Assembly: GCA_002105175.1 (NCBI GenBank)
Contig: MCGE01000004.1
Coordinates: 496,001 to 560,000, forward strand
Origin: Absidia repens
Taxonomy: Eukaryota > Mucoromycota > Mucoromycetes > Mucorales > Cunninghamellaceae
Length of the DNA: 64,000 bases
Direction of reading: 5' to 3'
Below the pieces are notes generated by a model, which saw only the letters and a list, made by a program, of their open reading frames with translations, did not search any database and was not told where the DNA came from. This document shows, piece after piece, positions 22,898 through 35,501 of this stretch. Each line of letters starts with the position of its first letter. The first letter of the stretch is position 1. A program made the translations under genes and the position numbers.

Positions 22898-25411
22898 ATG
22901 AAGCGTACAAAACCTTGTGAATGTAATTTTTTAAAAACATTTTACTCTGAAAATTAGAGCTTGTACTGATATCTTATTATTATTCTGATAGTTTGCAAAA
23001 GACGAAGAAGAAAGTGCGAACGGCCAACAGATGAAAGCTCTTGTATACGATGCACCCGTTTAAACGTAGACTGTATATACGATACATCAACTTCAACAGA
23101 TATATCCAACGATATTTCGTCTGGTGATTCATTAACAACACTAGCAAACAATGACAACATGGTTGAAGTGGATGGAAACCATGAACTACGAGATCTTACA
23201 CACTATGTTGAAATACTCGAACAGGAACTACAAAATCTCCAACTTCAACTTGATCAACAGCGGCAACAGAATACCTTAGCACAACAGCTCACAACATCAA
23301 AATCAACTTCATCAATGGACACTTTACCTATACCCAAAGAGTGGAACCTCACCATCGTCAATGGTCACCTTCGTCTGGAAACTGGAATTAATACCCTCAA
23401 CGATCTTTTACAGTATCGACGTGCACAACCAACAACTACCAATCACATACGCTATTTGTCCCCATTCAGCAACGTTGCCCCTGTCCATTTCCGATTTCAG
23501 CAAGAAACTATGCTCAGCAAGGCCGTTCATCTTTTGACTGAAAACGGTGTATTCAATGGATGCTTTGAAAACCTGAACGACGTATCATCGAGCATTTATG
23601 GCAACAACAGCACTCCTTGGGCTCATCAGCATCGAAATCGCATTGATCTCAACGCACGAAATTCACCACTCTCTTTCAATTCTTGCTCACATACCTCACA
23701 CCATCCTTCAATACTACCTGCCACGCTCTTTGAATCTTCAGCCTATTGCCCTGAAGCCATGGTGGACATCTTGGTCAAGCAGTACTTCAAATGTTACAAT
23801 CTTCCTGTTCCGATGCTCCATGAACCTACCTATTACAAGACTCAGTACAAGAAGCATGACGAATCCAGCTGTCATACTTATTCTCGAATGCGCAGATCAT
23901 CCTCATCAACACCAATATCATCACAATCAATGTTTTCACCATCGCCGTCGTCGTCGTCATCGTCTTCATCATCATCAGCATCGTCTGGTTACGCATCCTC
24001 GACATCCTCTTCCTCATCGATGACCAACAACTTTATGTCTCAACACAGTCCGATCACTTTGGCCATCTGTTGTTTTATGAGTGTCAGCTATTGTCGCCAC
24101 TTACCATTGACGGATTATCAGAAGCGTGAATACGGGGAATACTATTATTTGGCATGCCGTGAACAAATCGACGAATTGTTTGATGATCCTTCGCCGCACA
24201 AGCAACTGCAGGTGTTGATATCGATCAATTTATTATTCAAATTCATTGGTCTTACTCTCAAACTCAAGGATGGAAGAAGACTGGCGACCATTGGCTACTT
24301 GATTGCTTTGGATTTATTAAAACATGCGGCTTCACCGAATACAACATTCGATCATGTGGAAAGAGTATTGACGTCGCGACATGCCATTCTCGTTACTATT
24401 ACTTTTGGATTGGCGGAATTCTTTTGTGTCCAGCGGATGGAAGGTATCATGCCAAACAAGATTCAGTTGGATGCCTTACCTGATGAACCAGAACAGTCTG
24501 TTTCTATGCTGCGCCTTTTTCAATATCTTTTTGATCTGGTTTTCCATTACGATTGTATCTTTATGATTGTAAGATGACATACACACACAAAAAAAAAAAA
24601 GGAAACATACAAACCAATTGACAAACGTTTTATACCTCCACTTTATATAGCAACAAGTACAGCGTGTATTTCTTGGTCAGGTGGCTCAAATCAGTTTGGA
24701 AGCGATGGTGCGGTTCGACAATCTGTGTATGGAATGGTGGAAAAAACTACCTGATGAATGGCGCTATCATGAAAATCCCTATGACCCGTCCTTGATATCA
24801 GTTATTGAAGAATGCGAAAATGAACAAGCTTTAGTGGTCCATAGTTTTTTGCTCACCTTGACTCTTGGTGTCCATTCTATTTTGCTACATCCTCAAAATA
24901 TGCAAGAACACATTTCTGAACTGATTCAAAAGCGGGCCATGGTAATGAATCTAAATTGTTGTGAACTACTGATGACTGCAGCGGACCGGCTAAGATTTAT
25001 CTCGAAGAATTGTGGATGTAAGTTAACATTATTGCGTTGTGTGTGTTTGTACTTGTGTATCTCAACTCCCATTTTTATTCATATCCATATATAGATTACT
25101 GTGATTATCTTCTCCGTGTATTTGACTCGTTACATTCATTACTTCTATTCTCAAGGAACTATGAAAACGGGATCAGCGTGAAATTGGTCATGAAACATCT
25201 TAACCGATGCTTGGAAGAACTTGACAGTGCTGCTTTACCGGATCATCAACAACATACCTCCTCCTCCATGCCGCGTGACCAAACAACATCCCAAAGTGGT
25301 CGTGATGACATACAGCTTTCTTTTTATGCAAATTCCCCCCTTCCCGGAAATGCTTTGGTCTTTGATATTGTTAGCTCATGTGCAAAAAATCTTGGTGTGG
25401 ACACACCCTGA
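22898..25411 (+). CDS. Zn2Cys6 fungal transcription factor
   Basis: Four exons: 22898-22922, 22992-24568, 24651-25017, 25095-25411; 761 aa. The zinc cluster sits at the extreme N-terminus: C7-x2-C10-x6-C17-x8-C26-x2-C29-x6-C36, with the basic KRRRRK between C10 and C17. The first two cysteines depend on a 25-nt first exon, so a model starting at the ATG at 23159 would lose the DNA-binding domain. A coiled coil (HYVEILEQELQNLQLQ) follows the linker. The middle-homology region (residues ~250-560) includes AMVDILVKQYFKCYNLPVPMLHE and the LATIGYLIALDL helix, typical of the fungal-specific transcription factor domain. A polySer stretch lies near residue 320. Regulon unknown. Confidence 0.93.
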
Positions 25412-25959
25412 AGCTATTGCGTATGCTCTTCATTTTTCGTACTCTTTTGACACCAGCCCCCCCAAAAAAAGCCATTAGGATTAGTGTATATTTTTTTATA
25501 TTGTGTAGATTTATTTATTCTTATTTTAGTATGAGTAGTATCATACTGTGTTATTGTTATTAGTAGTAGAGTCCCTTCTTTTAATTCCCCGAATAAACAC
25601 TCCGGTGTTCCGTAGGAGCTCTGGGAAATCATGGATTTGCTGATTATCATTATCAGGATTTTTTATGTTGGTATGGGATTAGATGAATCTGTCACCTCTT
25701 ATTTTGCTTTGTTGATTGGGTATTTGCATTTGTGTGGAGAGAAATAAAGGGTGATTGTGGACGGGGAATAGTACATATCTGTGGTTTTGAACGTTGGAGG
25801 GCTACCCTGTGAGTTCATATCTATATCTGAATAAACAACAAAAGGTCGTCTCCAATTGCTATGAGTGACTCTCACGCGTTTCATTATCTTGTTGAATGAT
25901 TATGCATGTGTATGTAGAAAAAAAAAAAAAAGAAAAAAAAAAAGAAGCGTGCGTGCGTG

Positions 25960-26010
<51 letters not shown>

Positions 26011-26479
26011 CCAAAAAGGAGGGTTGCATGTTAGACGACTTTGATCAACCATCATGCTTAGAAACCACCTAATTGGCATATTTATGTGTTGAGAAAACAA
26101 GTGCATGCAGATATAAAAAAATCAAGGGTACCGGTGCCATGTGTTGTTCCACACAGAATATGGTATGCTATTATATCGATTTACCGTAATATCTTTTTCT
26201 GTAGTGTTGCGGTTTCCACAATTTGAACACCCTCATACTTTCAAAAAAAAAAGATCTACTTGGTATCAAAGCGTGTCGTAAGTTATTGAAAAATGTGGAT
26301 TTGAAGGAACAGTAGCAGACATCCTATCATTTTGCACTTCAGTGAGCTGCCCGTTGGATCCCAATTGACTTTGTGTTTAGGGGTTTATATAATTCTTTAT
26401 TCTAGCATATATAAAATAACTAAATAAAACAACATAGTGAACTGGGTATATACAGAACCCCGTCCAGTGGGAGCATGTC
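25412..26479. other. Intergenic with (GT)n microsatellite
   Basis: No gene. A GT/CG dinucleotide run occupies about 25948-26008, preceded by A runs. The piece around 25820-25920 (ATATCTGAATAAA ... GCATGTGTATGTAGAAAAA) resembles the distal part of repeat copies A and F, so this may be a stranded fragment of the same family. Confidence 0.5.
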
Positions 26480-27370
26480 TTCATGAATGATAGAGCTTGA
26501 ATAGGGCCAGCTTTGATAGTAAGAGACCTAACGCTTCCAACCAGTCGCTCGAGCTCCGGATGAAAAGTGGCCATTGTGCGTAAAATAGAAAAAGAATGTA
26601 TTTGGGAAGACACTCATAAAACAACTATAATGGTGATAACGCTCGCTATACTATATGTCGGATGATCGATAACAGAAAACGCATATTGGCTGAATAATAA
26701 TCTGAAGGGGGGGGAGGGTTCGTTGTAACTAGGGGTCTAATTAAGGCTGAATGAGGGACACTGCTGGAAGAACTAATGAAAGATCAAAACTCAACTAAAG
26801 GGACAAATGGAAGAAGAAATATAATATATTGTGCAAGGCGTGATAACGATTAAAGAGAGATTTTTATTGAAAGATAACAAAGATCAGCACTAATCTATTG
26901 CGCAATGGTACAACAAAGATCTATGGTACAAAACTGTACAAGACATGAGAGAGACTGAATGGAACATTTTTCATTGAAGTAAAAAGAGACATATTTTATT
27001 AGATGTAGTGTAGACACGAACTATTGACAAAACTAATGAAGACTCCAAAAAGCCAACCAATGGTGCACTCAGATCCTAGATCCAAAATGAAAGGGTTTCC
27101 CATGCATCTTGTAATCCCTGAGCTAAAACCCCTTCTAAACTAATCCTAAAGCTAATCTATGTCCAATATAACCCCATAGAAGTTTAATGGTGAAGAAACA
27201 AAGACTAAAAAAAAAAAAAGAAAAAAAAAAAGAAAGAGAGAGCGGGGTGGAGGGAAATCGAACAAAAATAAAAAGCACATGCGCGGGATTTGAAACATTT
27301 TCTGTGGTCGCTTTCCTGGTTTTTTTTTTTTTATCATTCTATAATATGTTTAGTATGTCTTGTAGAATGA
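26480..27370 (+). repeat. Dispersed repeat family, copy D
   Basis: 5' part at about 26505-26640 (TTTGATAGTAAGAGACCTAAC, ACTCATAAAACAACTATAAT) matches 51510-51630 of copy F. Modules AGATTTTTATTGAAAG (26859) and CATTTTTCATTGAAG (26965) precede the core at about 27065-27170. A purine tract follows at 27190-27250. The CACGTG box is degraded to ACATGCGCGGGATTTGAAA (27277-27297). An open frame on the minus strand at 26377-26613 overlaps this repeat and is not a gene. Confidence 0.72.
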
Positions 27371-28050
27371 AAGTATACATAAAGAGTACATACTGAATGG
27401 AGGATTGATTGCACTATGACTGGACATACAAATACTTTAGCTGATAAAAGTTTAATTTTGTCCGAGCTTTTCTGGAATTGCCGAATCCGGGGTCAATTTT
27501 TGGAGTACCTGAAATATAACCAAGCCTCTAATTGATTGAGAAGGATTATGGTAAGGACAATGAGATAGTTACACTGATGTATGACCACTAAGAAAAACAC
27601 CACCTCATTCATAAGACATCAGGTTTTTGTCGCATACATAGCAGATTTTGTGGATAACAAGATTCCTCTATTTCCTTATTCTTCGTGTTTTTTTTTTAGT
27701 TGCTAATTTTCAGTTGAAAAGGTATATTTTGCGAACTATATCCAAGTTTCAGGGGAACCTCCCAAAAAAAAAAGCAGTAAACTAAAGATGACTGTATCAT
27801 CAAAAATGTTTTCTTTAGGAAATGATCGACCTAATGGTTGCAAGCAATGTAAGTAAGTGTGCGCGCGAGTGAAAAAAACTGAACCCATTGTGACACCCTC
27901 CCGCTCGAAGAAATAAGAATACTCTTGCGTTCCTCGTTTGTTACACCTTGTGTAACTGGAATAATGAACAACTCATCGTGTAATTTTTTTTCACCAAATT
28001 CTTTCTTTTCTTTTCATTTTCTCACTTTTTTTCCTTTCATTTTTTATACG
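27371..28050. other. Upstream region of the seven-TM gene
   Basis: No gene. A T/C-rich stretch (27985-28040) just before the ATG at 28051 resembles the leader of other genes here. Otherwise unremarkable. Confidence 0.45.
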
Positions 28051-29900
28051 ATGAGCTTCAGGGTCACAGGCTCATCTGAATTTTCATACACGACGCAACC
28101 GGATGGCGGTGAACTTGCTTCGGAAGTGATTGGATTAATTGGAATCAGTGTCATGTGTACTTTATTTGGCATCAAAACCTACAATGTCCAATATAAATAT
28201 TTGTCCTATTCAAGATGGCTGGTTCTTTTATTATATATGTTTTCATGGGCTTTCACTTTCACTGGGTTGGTGCTAATGGCAACGAACAACGGTATATTTA
28301 ATGATTACACGATTTTAAAGACCGCTGTACTCATTTTTTTCGGTGTTAACTTGCTTTAGGGAACTTTTTGTCGTGCTTACTGTCAGAATTGACTTGTGAT
28401 ATCTTTTACAGTGGGACCAAAATTACGATTTACCTCTGGTGAGTAGAATACTTCATCTCTATCCCTTATTTTGCTACTAACGTCTTTTATTTTTTTTATT
28501 TTTTGAACTTGTAGGCTGATTGAAAAAGTGTGGGTCGTGAACGCTTGTAGAACTTCTCGATGGCAAACTTTATCTTATCGATTCCACGTTCTATTGTTGA
28601 CTCCCTGTAGGTGATATATTTATGATCTATGGAATAATTCGACATCCACTCACAAATTTTTTTATAGATATTGCCATCTTTTCACTTATGGCAAGAACAT
28701 ATTGAAACATTATAGCTCCGACCTCAAACTAACTTCTTTTCTTTTTTGAAAATATATAGATTATTTTCCACAATGCATGGTTAGAAGATGATGGTCTTTG
28801 TAGTATTGGTTTAAAGCCCATAGCCAGTATCCCATTGATTGTAAGTTGAATATTTTATGTCCATAATAATAATATTGACACCTAGTTCTATCTTTTTTTT
28901 TTTTTTTTTTTTTTTTTTTGTATGATAGGTATATGATTTTGTAAGACCTCCTCAGATTGTCTTTTAGGGAAAAAAATTAACATTTATTTGACATTCATCC
29001 TCCACTCCTTTTTCTTACTATACTGTATTATAGCTGATTAATTTGTATATGACTATCTTGTTTGTTTTGCCCTTGATGAAAATTGGCACCGATACAAATG
29101 TCGATTGGAAACAATCGCGACTACACGAAGTGGCAAAACGAACAACACTGGCATCCGTGGTGTGCCTGATTGCGTCCTTCGCTAACGTGACGGCACTTGC
29201 GATCTTGAACGGACTTGAACGAGGTGTTGTTTGTCTGACCTGTTGTTTTGTCGATGTGATGGTCAATGTGGTAACCGTACACTGGGTGACTTCGCAACCT
29301 GCAGGCAAAACCACACGTGAAACTATGATCAGCAATAATAAAAGCAACCCTTACGATGACGATGCCGTAAAAGGACGTGATAGTGCCCCGTCTTCTCCTA
29401 CAAATGCAAACGAACAACAAACATCAACTCACACCGATAGTTCGAGCACCACAGTCGTCAACCCCACCAATGTTATCCCCACTGATAAAAAAAAACGTTT
29501 CCACTTCGACCCTCCCAGCGAACAATATGGGGAATTTGGCCATCATGCATGGCCTCCCACTCCTGATTATACCGCTCCTGCAGATGACTATAATACCCAT
29601 CATTACATGTCCGCTACCAATAATCAGATCTATACCTCTCCTGCCAACGCTACTGCCTCTGATTACCACCATTATCACCACAACCATCAGCAATTACCTG
29701 CCTATCAGCAATCACATACCACTGCCACCGGCCATACCCCTTATCATTTTATGAACGGCAGATTTGTTATGATTTCTGAAAGGGACGATGACGATTTTCA
29801 GACCACTAGTCAATCGTCTTCCATTCAAGAATGCCACAGCAGCAAAAAATCACTGACAAAAATCCCTTCCAACACTTCCTCCTATCACCACAATCTATAA
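28051..29900 (+). CDS. Seven-transmembrane protein of unknown function
   Basis: Seven exons: 28051-28291, 28360-28438, 28515-28606, 28668-28690, 28760-28840, 28929-28940, 29034-29900; 464 aa. Seven hydrophobic segments: EVIGLIGISVMCTLFGI, WLVLLLYMFSWAFTFTGL, the FLSCLLSELTC to IYLW segment, HVLLLTPYIAIFSLMIIF, SIPLIVYDFLINLYMTILF, LASVVCLIASFANVTALAI and VVCLTCCFVDVMVNVVTV, then a ~170-residue hydrophilic tail rich in Ser, Thr, His, Tyr and Pro. The short N-terminus and long cytosolic tail suggest a receptor-like topology, but no named GPCR family motif is recognised. Intron 4 is GC-AG (GCAAGA donor at 28691), and exon 6 is only 12 nt. Both are needed to read PYIAIFSLM|IIFHNAWLEDDGLC and PLIVYDFLINLY. 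Confidence 0.85.
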
Positions 29901-30132
29901 AAAAAAAAAACGGTCCGAGTCAAGTGGATTGATTCCCTTCTCCCTCTATCCGTATTCCATATCCCCTTCCTACACATATATCATAGATTATTGTTTTCTT
30001 TCATATCGTATCACTGTAATAAAATATCTTTATTTATACACATGAATTTTTAAAAGCAAAAATATACTACATACACAAGTAAATATATATATATATACAC
30101 AATGAATTGACTAAAACTAGAGGTAAGCTGAA

Positions 30133-32612
30133 CTAAGATGACGGTTTGAAGAACAGATGTTTGATCCTTTTTTCAACAGGAGTGGTCTTGGTCGTGGCTT
30201 CATCTTCGCAATCCTTTCGTTTTTTACGATTGATATCGTCTGTTTGGTGTCCTTCGTTGTCGAGATCAAAAGCAAAATGGTAGTCGGTGTGTTCATCTAC
30301 GTCTCCAAGAGGCACCGGGGCATTGCATCGGTCGCATATCCATGTGAGTCCTGTCGGTAGCGGAGGCTTGGTTGATGGAAGGTCTTCGTTGGGATTCATC
30401 GATAAAGCCGCTGGTTGTTTATTAACATGTGAGGATGGTTCGAATCGGGATGACGCTGATGTAATCGGTACCTTGGTTGTAAAGAAGCTTTTGATGGTGT
30501 GATTGTCGTTGTTATTGCTTGCGTCATTCGACACCGGTGCCAATCCAGTAGCATGCACGCCGAGAAGAGTACAAGGAAAGAGATCGTCCAGAACATCTTC
30601 AAACAGAACCTTCACCTTTTGTCGAAGTTTTTCTAATCGCAGATTTGAATAAAAAAGATAAATACATGACATTCGTCTCTCCTCTTTCCTTTTGTTGTTG
30701 TTCGTATTATAATTATTACCAGACGTTTCCACTTCACATTGATGTAGCATTGGTGTTGATTTGGATAGAGTCTTGCTTTGCTTTGAGTTTTTGTAAGATA
30801 TCTATTAAATTAAAAGGATAGTTAATTCATTTATGGGCGGTTTGATGTTTCTTTTCTTACTTAACTTACTGAGAGCGTTTTTGGCCATAAGTGACGTTCA
30901 TTCCAATTCGTGATGATTCTACTGTGCAGTTCAGCAGAAAGCACAGCATACCATGGAATAAGATCTTGTTCGCTAGTGATCGGTGGACATATGCTTTTTG
31001 TTGACATCAATGACTTTGATCCCTTGATAACGTTGACTATTCCTCAAAAAAAAAAAAAAAAAAAGCAATATGATCAATAAAAAAAAACAAAAAAGAAATA
31101 GTATAATCGATTGCACTTTTTTTTTTTTTACCTTCTTCGTCGTCGACCCCCCTTACAATGTTGTATAGCCACAAACCAGAAGCATCACCATACTTATGCT
31201 GCAATTCTTCCAATGGGTATTTCCTAAAGTATATAGCTCTCATTAGTAAACTATCACGGTATCCCCATCTTTACTTCTTACCAAAGATCACCCGCTTTCT
31301 CTATATTGTAATCACACTTGACCTCTTTCCCAAATTTTCCACCCAGATTCCATATCTTGGTAAACGTTATATCCTTCATAAATTGTGACGCAATGTGGTG
31401 ACGAATCACAGTCTATATGATCATAAAATACAAAACATTGTTTGAGATAAAGCCACCTTACATGTCCCTTACAATCTGTCATTTACCTGTTTGTTTGGTT
31501 TGTGCATACTGGATCCTAGCTTTGCTAAGGTCTTATTGTGAGCGATCCCTAAAATTCAAATCAAAAATGAGATCATTTATTTTCTTATCCTCCCGTCTTC
31601 CCCACCCAACCCCTATTTTTGTTTCTTCTTACCAGCAGAACAGGTATAATGGAGTTCATCAAATACCTGTTTCCTAATGGCCTTGGTCAAGTCAGCCGCA
31701 ATAGAGAGTTGGATATCAAACCAAGAAGATGGATCACGATAAGATGTACCTCGCGCTTTTTCGTTCAGACTTGGTATAAGATGTGTCGATGATGTTGTCC
31801 AATCCACATGGTAGCCGCCGTCTACCCCGTCCAGTGAACCAGTCAAATAATCCATTAATTCTGGTCGTTTTGAAATATAGGAGGTGCATAATCGTTCATT
31901 CACTGCGGTTGTCACGTCCAAAAAAGCTTCGTCCGAATTCACCTTTTGTAACTGGGAGCAGTGTTGGCGGAAAATCTTGAATATTTTCTTGCCTTCATTG
32001 TAATATGTGTCTAGTGCAGATTTATGAGTTATGCGAGATGGTGTGGTGTGGTAGTGTGGCTCAGTTTCATTTGGTGCATATGTTGGAACGTGGACTAATG
32101 TTATCTCTGATATACAGTCAAAGAATACAAACAGCCGTGAGATTCATACATGGATAATGTAAGGCAATAGTAACCAATTTGGTCTTACCTGGGCACAATC
32201 CCTTTGCTTCGTCAATAGAAATAAGTCGATTCACCCCATAAACACGCGCTGCATAATTGACTATTCCAGAAAAAAAGGTGTTAGATAACTATCTCCTTCA
32301 CCAACTAATGTTATTGTTCAGGTTTACCTGCAATGAGACTGGACCATTGTTGAACAGCCACCGGTTTACTTGAATCTAAGCCTAACCGCACTTCCTCTGC
32401 AAAATACAAGAAGTTTAGTTCAACAATGAAATATTTTGACTCCATGACTTTGAAGTTTACCTACTTGCGAGAAGAAGCAATCTGACAATAAAGAAAAGCG
32501 AAAAAATTAGTACCAGGCCAGACCATTGACAAAGATTTCATAAAAATGCAATACCTAGATCAATATGGATAATACATTTGGAATCTTTCAAACAGTCAGG
32601 CAGATTGATCAT
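30133..32612 (-). CDS. RAD30: DNA polymerase eta (Y-family translesion polymerase, Rad30)
   Basis: Ten exons: 32612-32555, 32481-32461, 32396-32328, 32260-32189, 32106-31633, 31548-31487, 31412-31282, 31223-31132, 31036-30870, 30801-30133; 604 aa. Palm motifs: CIIHIDLDCFFSQVEEVRLG, VAVQQWSSLIAVNYAARVYG, and VNSDEAFLDVT, giving the catalytic Asp and Asp-Glu carboxylates. YTCSAGIAHNKTLAKLGS and KPNKQTVI lead into the thumb, and the little-finger region carries KSLMSTKS and WPKTLS. The C-terminal tail has a UBZ ubiquitin-binding finger, C-x2-C (WICDRCNAP) and H-x3-H (EHTDYH), and a terminal basic/aromatic KRIKHLFFK, possibly PCNA-binding. It bypasses UV photoproducts in the nucleus. Exon 2 is 21 nt. 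Start ATG preceded by an A/T-rich leader. Confidence 0.95.
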
Positions 32613-33479
32613 TGGAAAGCATAGGACAAAAAAAAAAAAAAAAAAAGGAAAAGAAAGCGGACGAGAAACAAAAAAAAAGAAAAAAAAAATGGAGGGACAA
32701 AAAAAAAGTGGTGCCTGCGGCACAGCTTTTAAACACCGGTAAAGATCGATGCTGAGGCATCCTGGTGATTACAATGCGTGTTTGAATGGTAATGTGGTTC
32801 AGGATCAATCAAAAAAACACCTCTTTAAAAAAATAGTAATAAATATTCAATATATCGTCAATTTACATGCGAATTGCTCATCATTAAATCCAACCATTTG
32901 TCTCTTCACTTCCGCAACATTATAAAGTCTGCCTCATTATATATCAATATCATTGGCTTGATTTCTCAAGGTGTTTTGGTCATCTTTGTTCTATTTCCAG
33001 ATAGTTTAGAATATTATAGTATCATATCTAGAATAAATATCTATATTATCCTTTTAATCAAAAAATAATAACCAGTGTGGCACTCCGCTGTATCTTTAGC
33101 CAATATTTATTTTATGCGACGTTAGTAGGGAGGTGGAGGGGACTAAAGGCCTCAGTCATATCGCACATTGATGGGCGTGTACGTAAGACGCAATTTATCG
33201 CGCTTAGTAATCCTTCTAATTGGGTATTTATGTGTGCGAGTGCATGTTGAAACAAAATAAAAATACAGGGACTAGATACCTCCACCAATTCACACTTTAT
33301 TTGGCAGATTCCTAAGGCCCATCTGACTTCCGTTTGGGTGTCCTATTTTGTATTTATATCCACCATACACAATGAAAATAAATAATTGGATATATATTTC
33401 TCTCAAAGTTTTGTGGCAGTTATCATATTTTTTAGAGCAGATTGGGGTTACGACACGTCCTATCACAGGTTGATTAATT
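32613..33479. other. Upstream region of the polymerase eta gene
   Basis: A-rich near the start codon (32629-32705), then AT-rich sequence with no gene recognised on either strand. Confidence 0.45.
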
Positions 33480-34790
33480 CAAATAGCCAAGTTTCAGGCA
33501 TAGAACTACAGTTTCATATAAAGTGACCTAGGACAATCAGGCATTCGCATGGGCTTAAGAGGTCAAAGTAAATATAGGGTTCAAGGCAGAAATCTAACGA
33601 AAATATCTTATAGCCCCACACTCATGAAAAGACGGAGGCTCACTAATATAATTGGTAGAGCAGATGAAGGTCAATAATTCATATCAATTGACCTAAGACT
33701 CTCGATCAATCGTCAGGAATCTGAAAGAAAAGTAGTCAAAATGGAGTTATAGTGGGCAAACTAGAAGGAAACTGTTTGACATAACAATTATAGAATAGCC
33801 CAATAATAATTTTCTTTACTATATAATGGGTAAGACGATGGCTAAAAAAAAACTGGTGTATTTTATTGAGGCATATTGGTGCACACTAAACAAAAGATGA
33901 GTGATTCATTATAACATGGGATCTGTTGGCGGCAGCATGAGGGGGGCTACTGAACGGTCAGAAAATTGGTTAATACTAATCTAAAGGAGTGATTATAAAA
34001 TGGTATATGATACACTGGACAAAGCATGAGGAAAAATAGAGACGTATCTTTTATTGAAGGATTAACAACAGTCAATATAATAATCATGAGGTGACGCTAA
34101 AAAATAGATCAATTGTACAAGACATGAGAGAGACTAGTAGCACATTTTTGATTGAAGCAATTAAATAAACATATTTTATTCAGATATAGATACAAACTAC
34201 GGACAAACTAATACTAAAGTAAGTTAATGGAGACTCTAAAAAACCAGCTAAAGTGCACTCAGATCCTGAATCCAAAATGAAAGAGTTTCCCCATGCATCT
34301 TGCAATCCCTGAGTTGAAACCCCTTCTAAACTAGTCCTAAAGCTAATCTATGATCACCATGACCTCAACGAAATTGAATGTTGAAGAAAAAAAACGAGAG
34401 CGAAAAAATAAATAATTGGGAGTAAATAAATATTCACGTGGGCGGCATTTGAAATGATGTTTTTGGTCTCTGGTGGTTTCCATTTTGTTATTTTATTTTT
34501 TTGATAGATACGAAAAAGGAATCACTCTTTTTATTTTTTCCCTTTTATTCTTTTCGTAACAGTAAACACCATGCAGCATGATTGACATGGTGGTTTCTCC
34601 TCTCACAACACCATTCAACAGTGATGGCATGGTGACTCCGTTCAGCTGTCAATATTCTTGCACTTCCCTCTGTAGAATAATTTACCACCCAAGGTAGAAT
34701 AGCATCGTACTTCCCCTCCAATTTATAGTAGAATAGCTCACTGCTTTAGGTCACACTTCGTCCACAATAAAAAAATTATATACAACATTT
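33480..34790 (+). repeat. Dispersed repeat family, copy E
   Basis: 5' part with AGTGACCTAGGA (33522) and a second GACCTAAGACTCTC (33690). Modules TATTTTATTGAGGCATATTGG (33858), ATCTTTTATTGAAGG (34046) and CATTTTTGATTGAAGCAAT (34143) each follow a CATGAG word. Core at about 34255-34355, purine tract 34380-34415, CACGTG at 34435-34440 then GGCGGCATTTGAAA, and several TGTAGAATA motifs at 34672-34735. One of the longest copies. Confidence 0.75.
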
Positions 34791-35501
34791 TATTGAATCA
34801 TGGTGATCAACGGTAGTCAAGGGATCAAAGCATGAAAAAAGAGCCATATTTTTCTTTAGGTGCACTTGTAAACTCTGGCAAACTAACACTAAACTAGGCT
34901 AATTATGGTTCCAAATGACGCAATCAAAACGACAGGAGCTCTCCAGGTAACTTGTAAATCCTTGATCGAGAAACTCGTCGCTAATTCTGGAGTTAACCAA
35001 TGATGTCTACAACGAAGCGAAAAAAAAAGAAAAAAAAAAAAAAACTTGGTGCTGGAAAAAGAAGAACGATAAAATCTTATGATTGGAATGCGAATCAATA
35101 ATCCATAATCATAATGAACAAAAATTGCTAGAATTCAACTTGCTTTGTCACCCGTCCCGTCCTCCCCCCCCCCCAGAAAAAGAACATATTGACATTCTAT
35201 ATATACAATACATACGCTCCCAATATCTTTTCCCACAATATTCTGCCTCCTATTGCCCGCTATATTTTCCAAGTTTTCTGGTGAAGACCCATGAAGAAGA
35301 AAGTAAACTATATACAAAGCTTGTTTATTTTTCGTAATAAAAAAGACTAGATACTAATATATATATATATATATATAATAAAATAAACTATGTGTGCGTG
35401 TGTGGATGAATGAGAAATATGTATGTAAAACGAAAACTATAACTATAACTATAACTATAACTAAAGATATAGCCAAGGCCAGGGAGAATTTCTTGCCATT
35501 T
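34791..35501. other. 3' flank of the GATA gene, with TATAAC tandem repeat
   Basis: Contains a C run (35165-35174), a (TA)n run (35358-35376) and a hexamer tandem repeat of ACTATA/TATAAC units at about 35434-35462. A further TTTTATTGAATC word at 34785 overlaps the end of repeat copy E. No gene. Confidence 0.5.

Noticed and set aside
25948..26008. (GT)n run as telomere or origin
   Set aside because: A plain dinucleotide microsatellite with no telomeric hexamer.
26377..26613. 78-residue open frame on the minus strand
   Set aside because: It overlaps the 5' part of repeat copy D; the same DNA occurs in copies E, F and G without an open frame.
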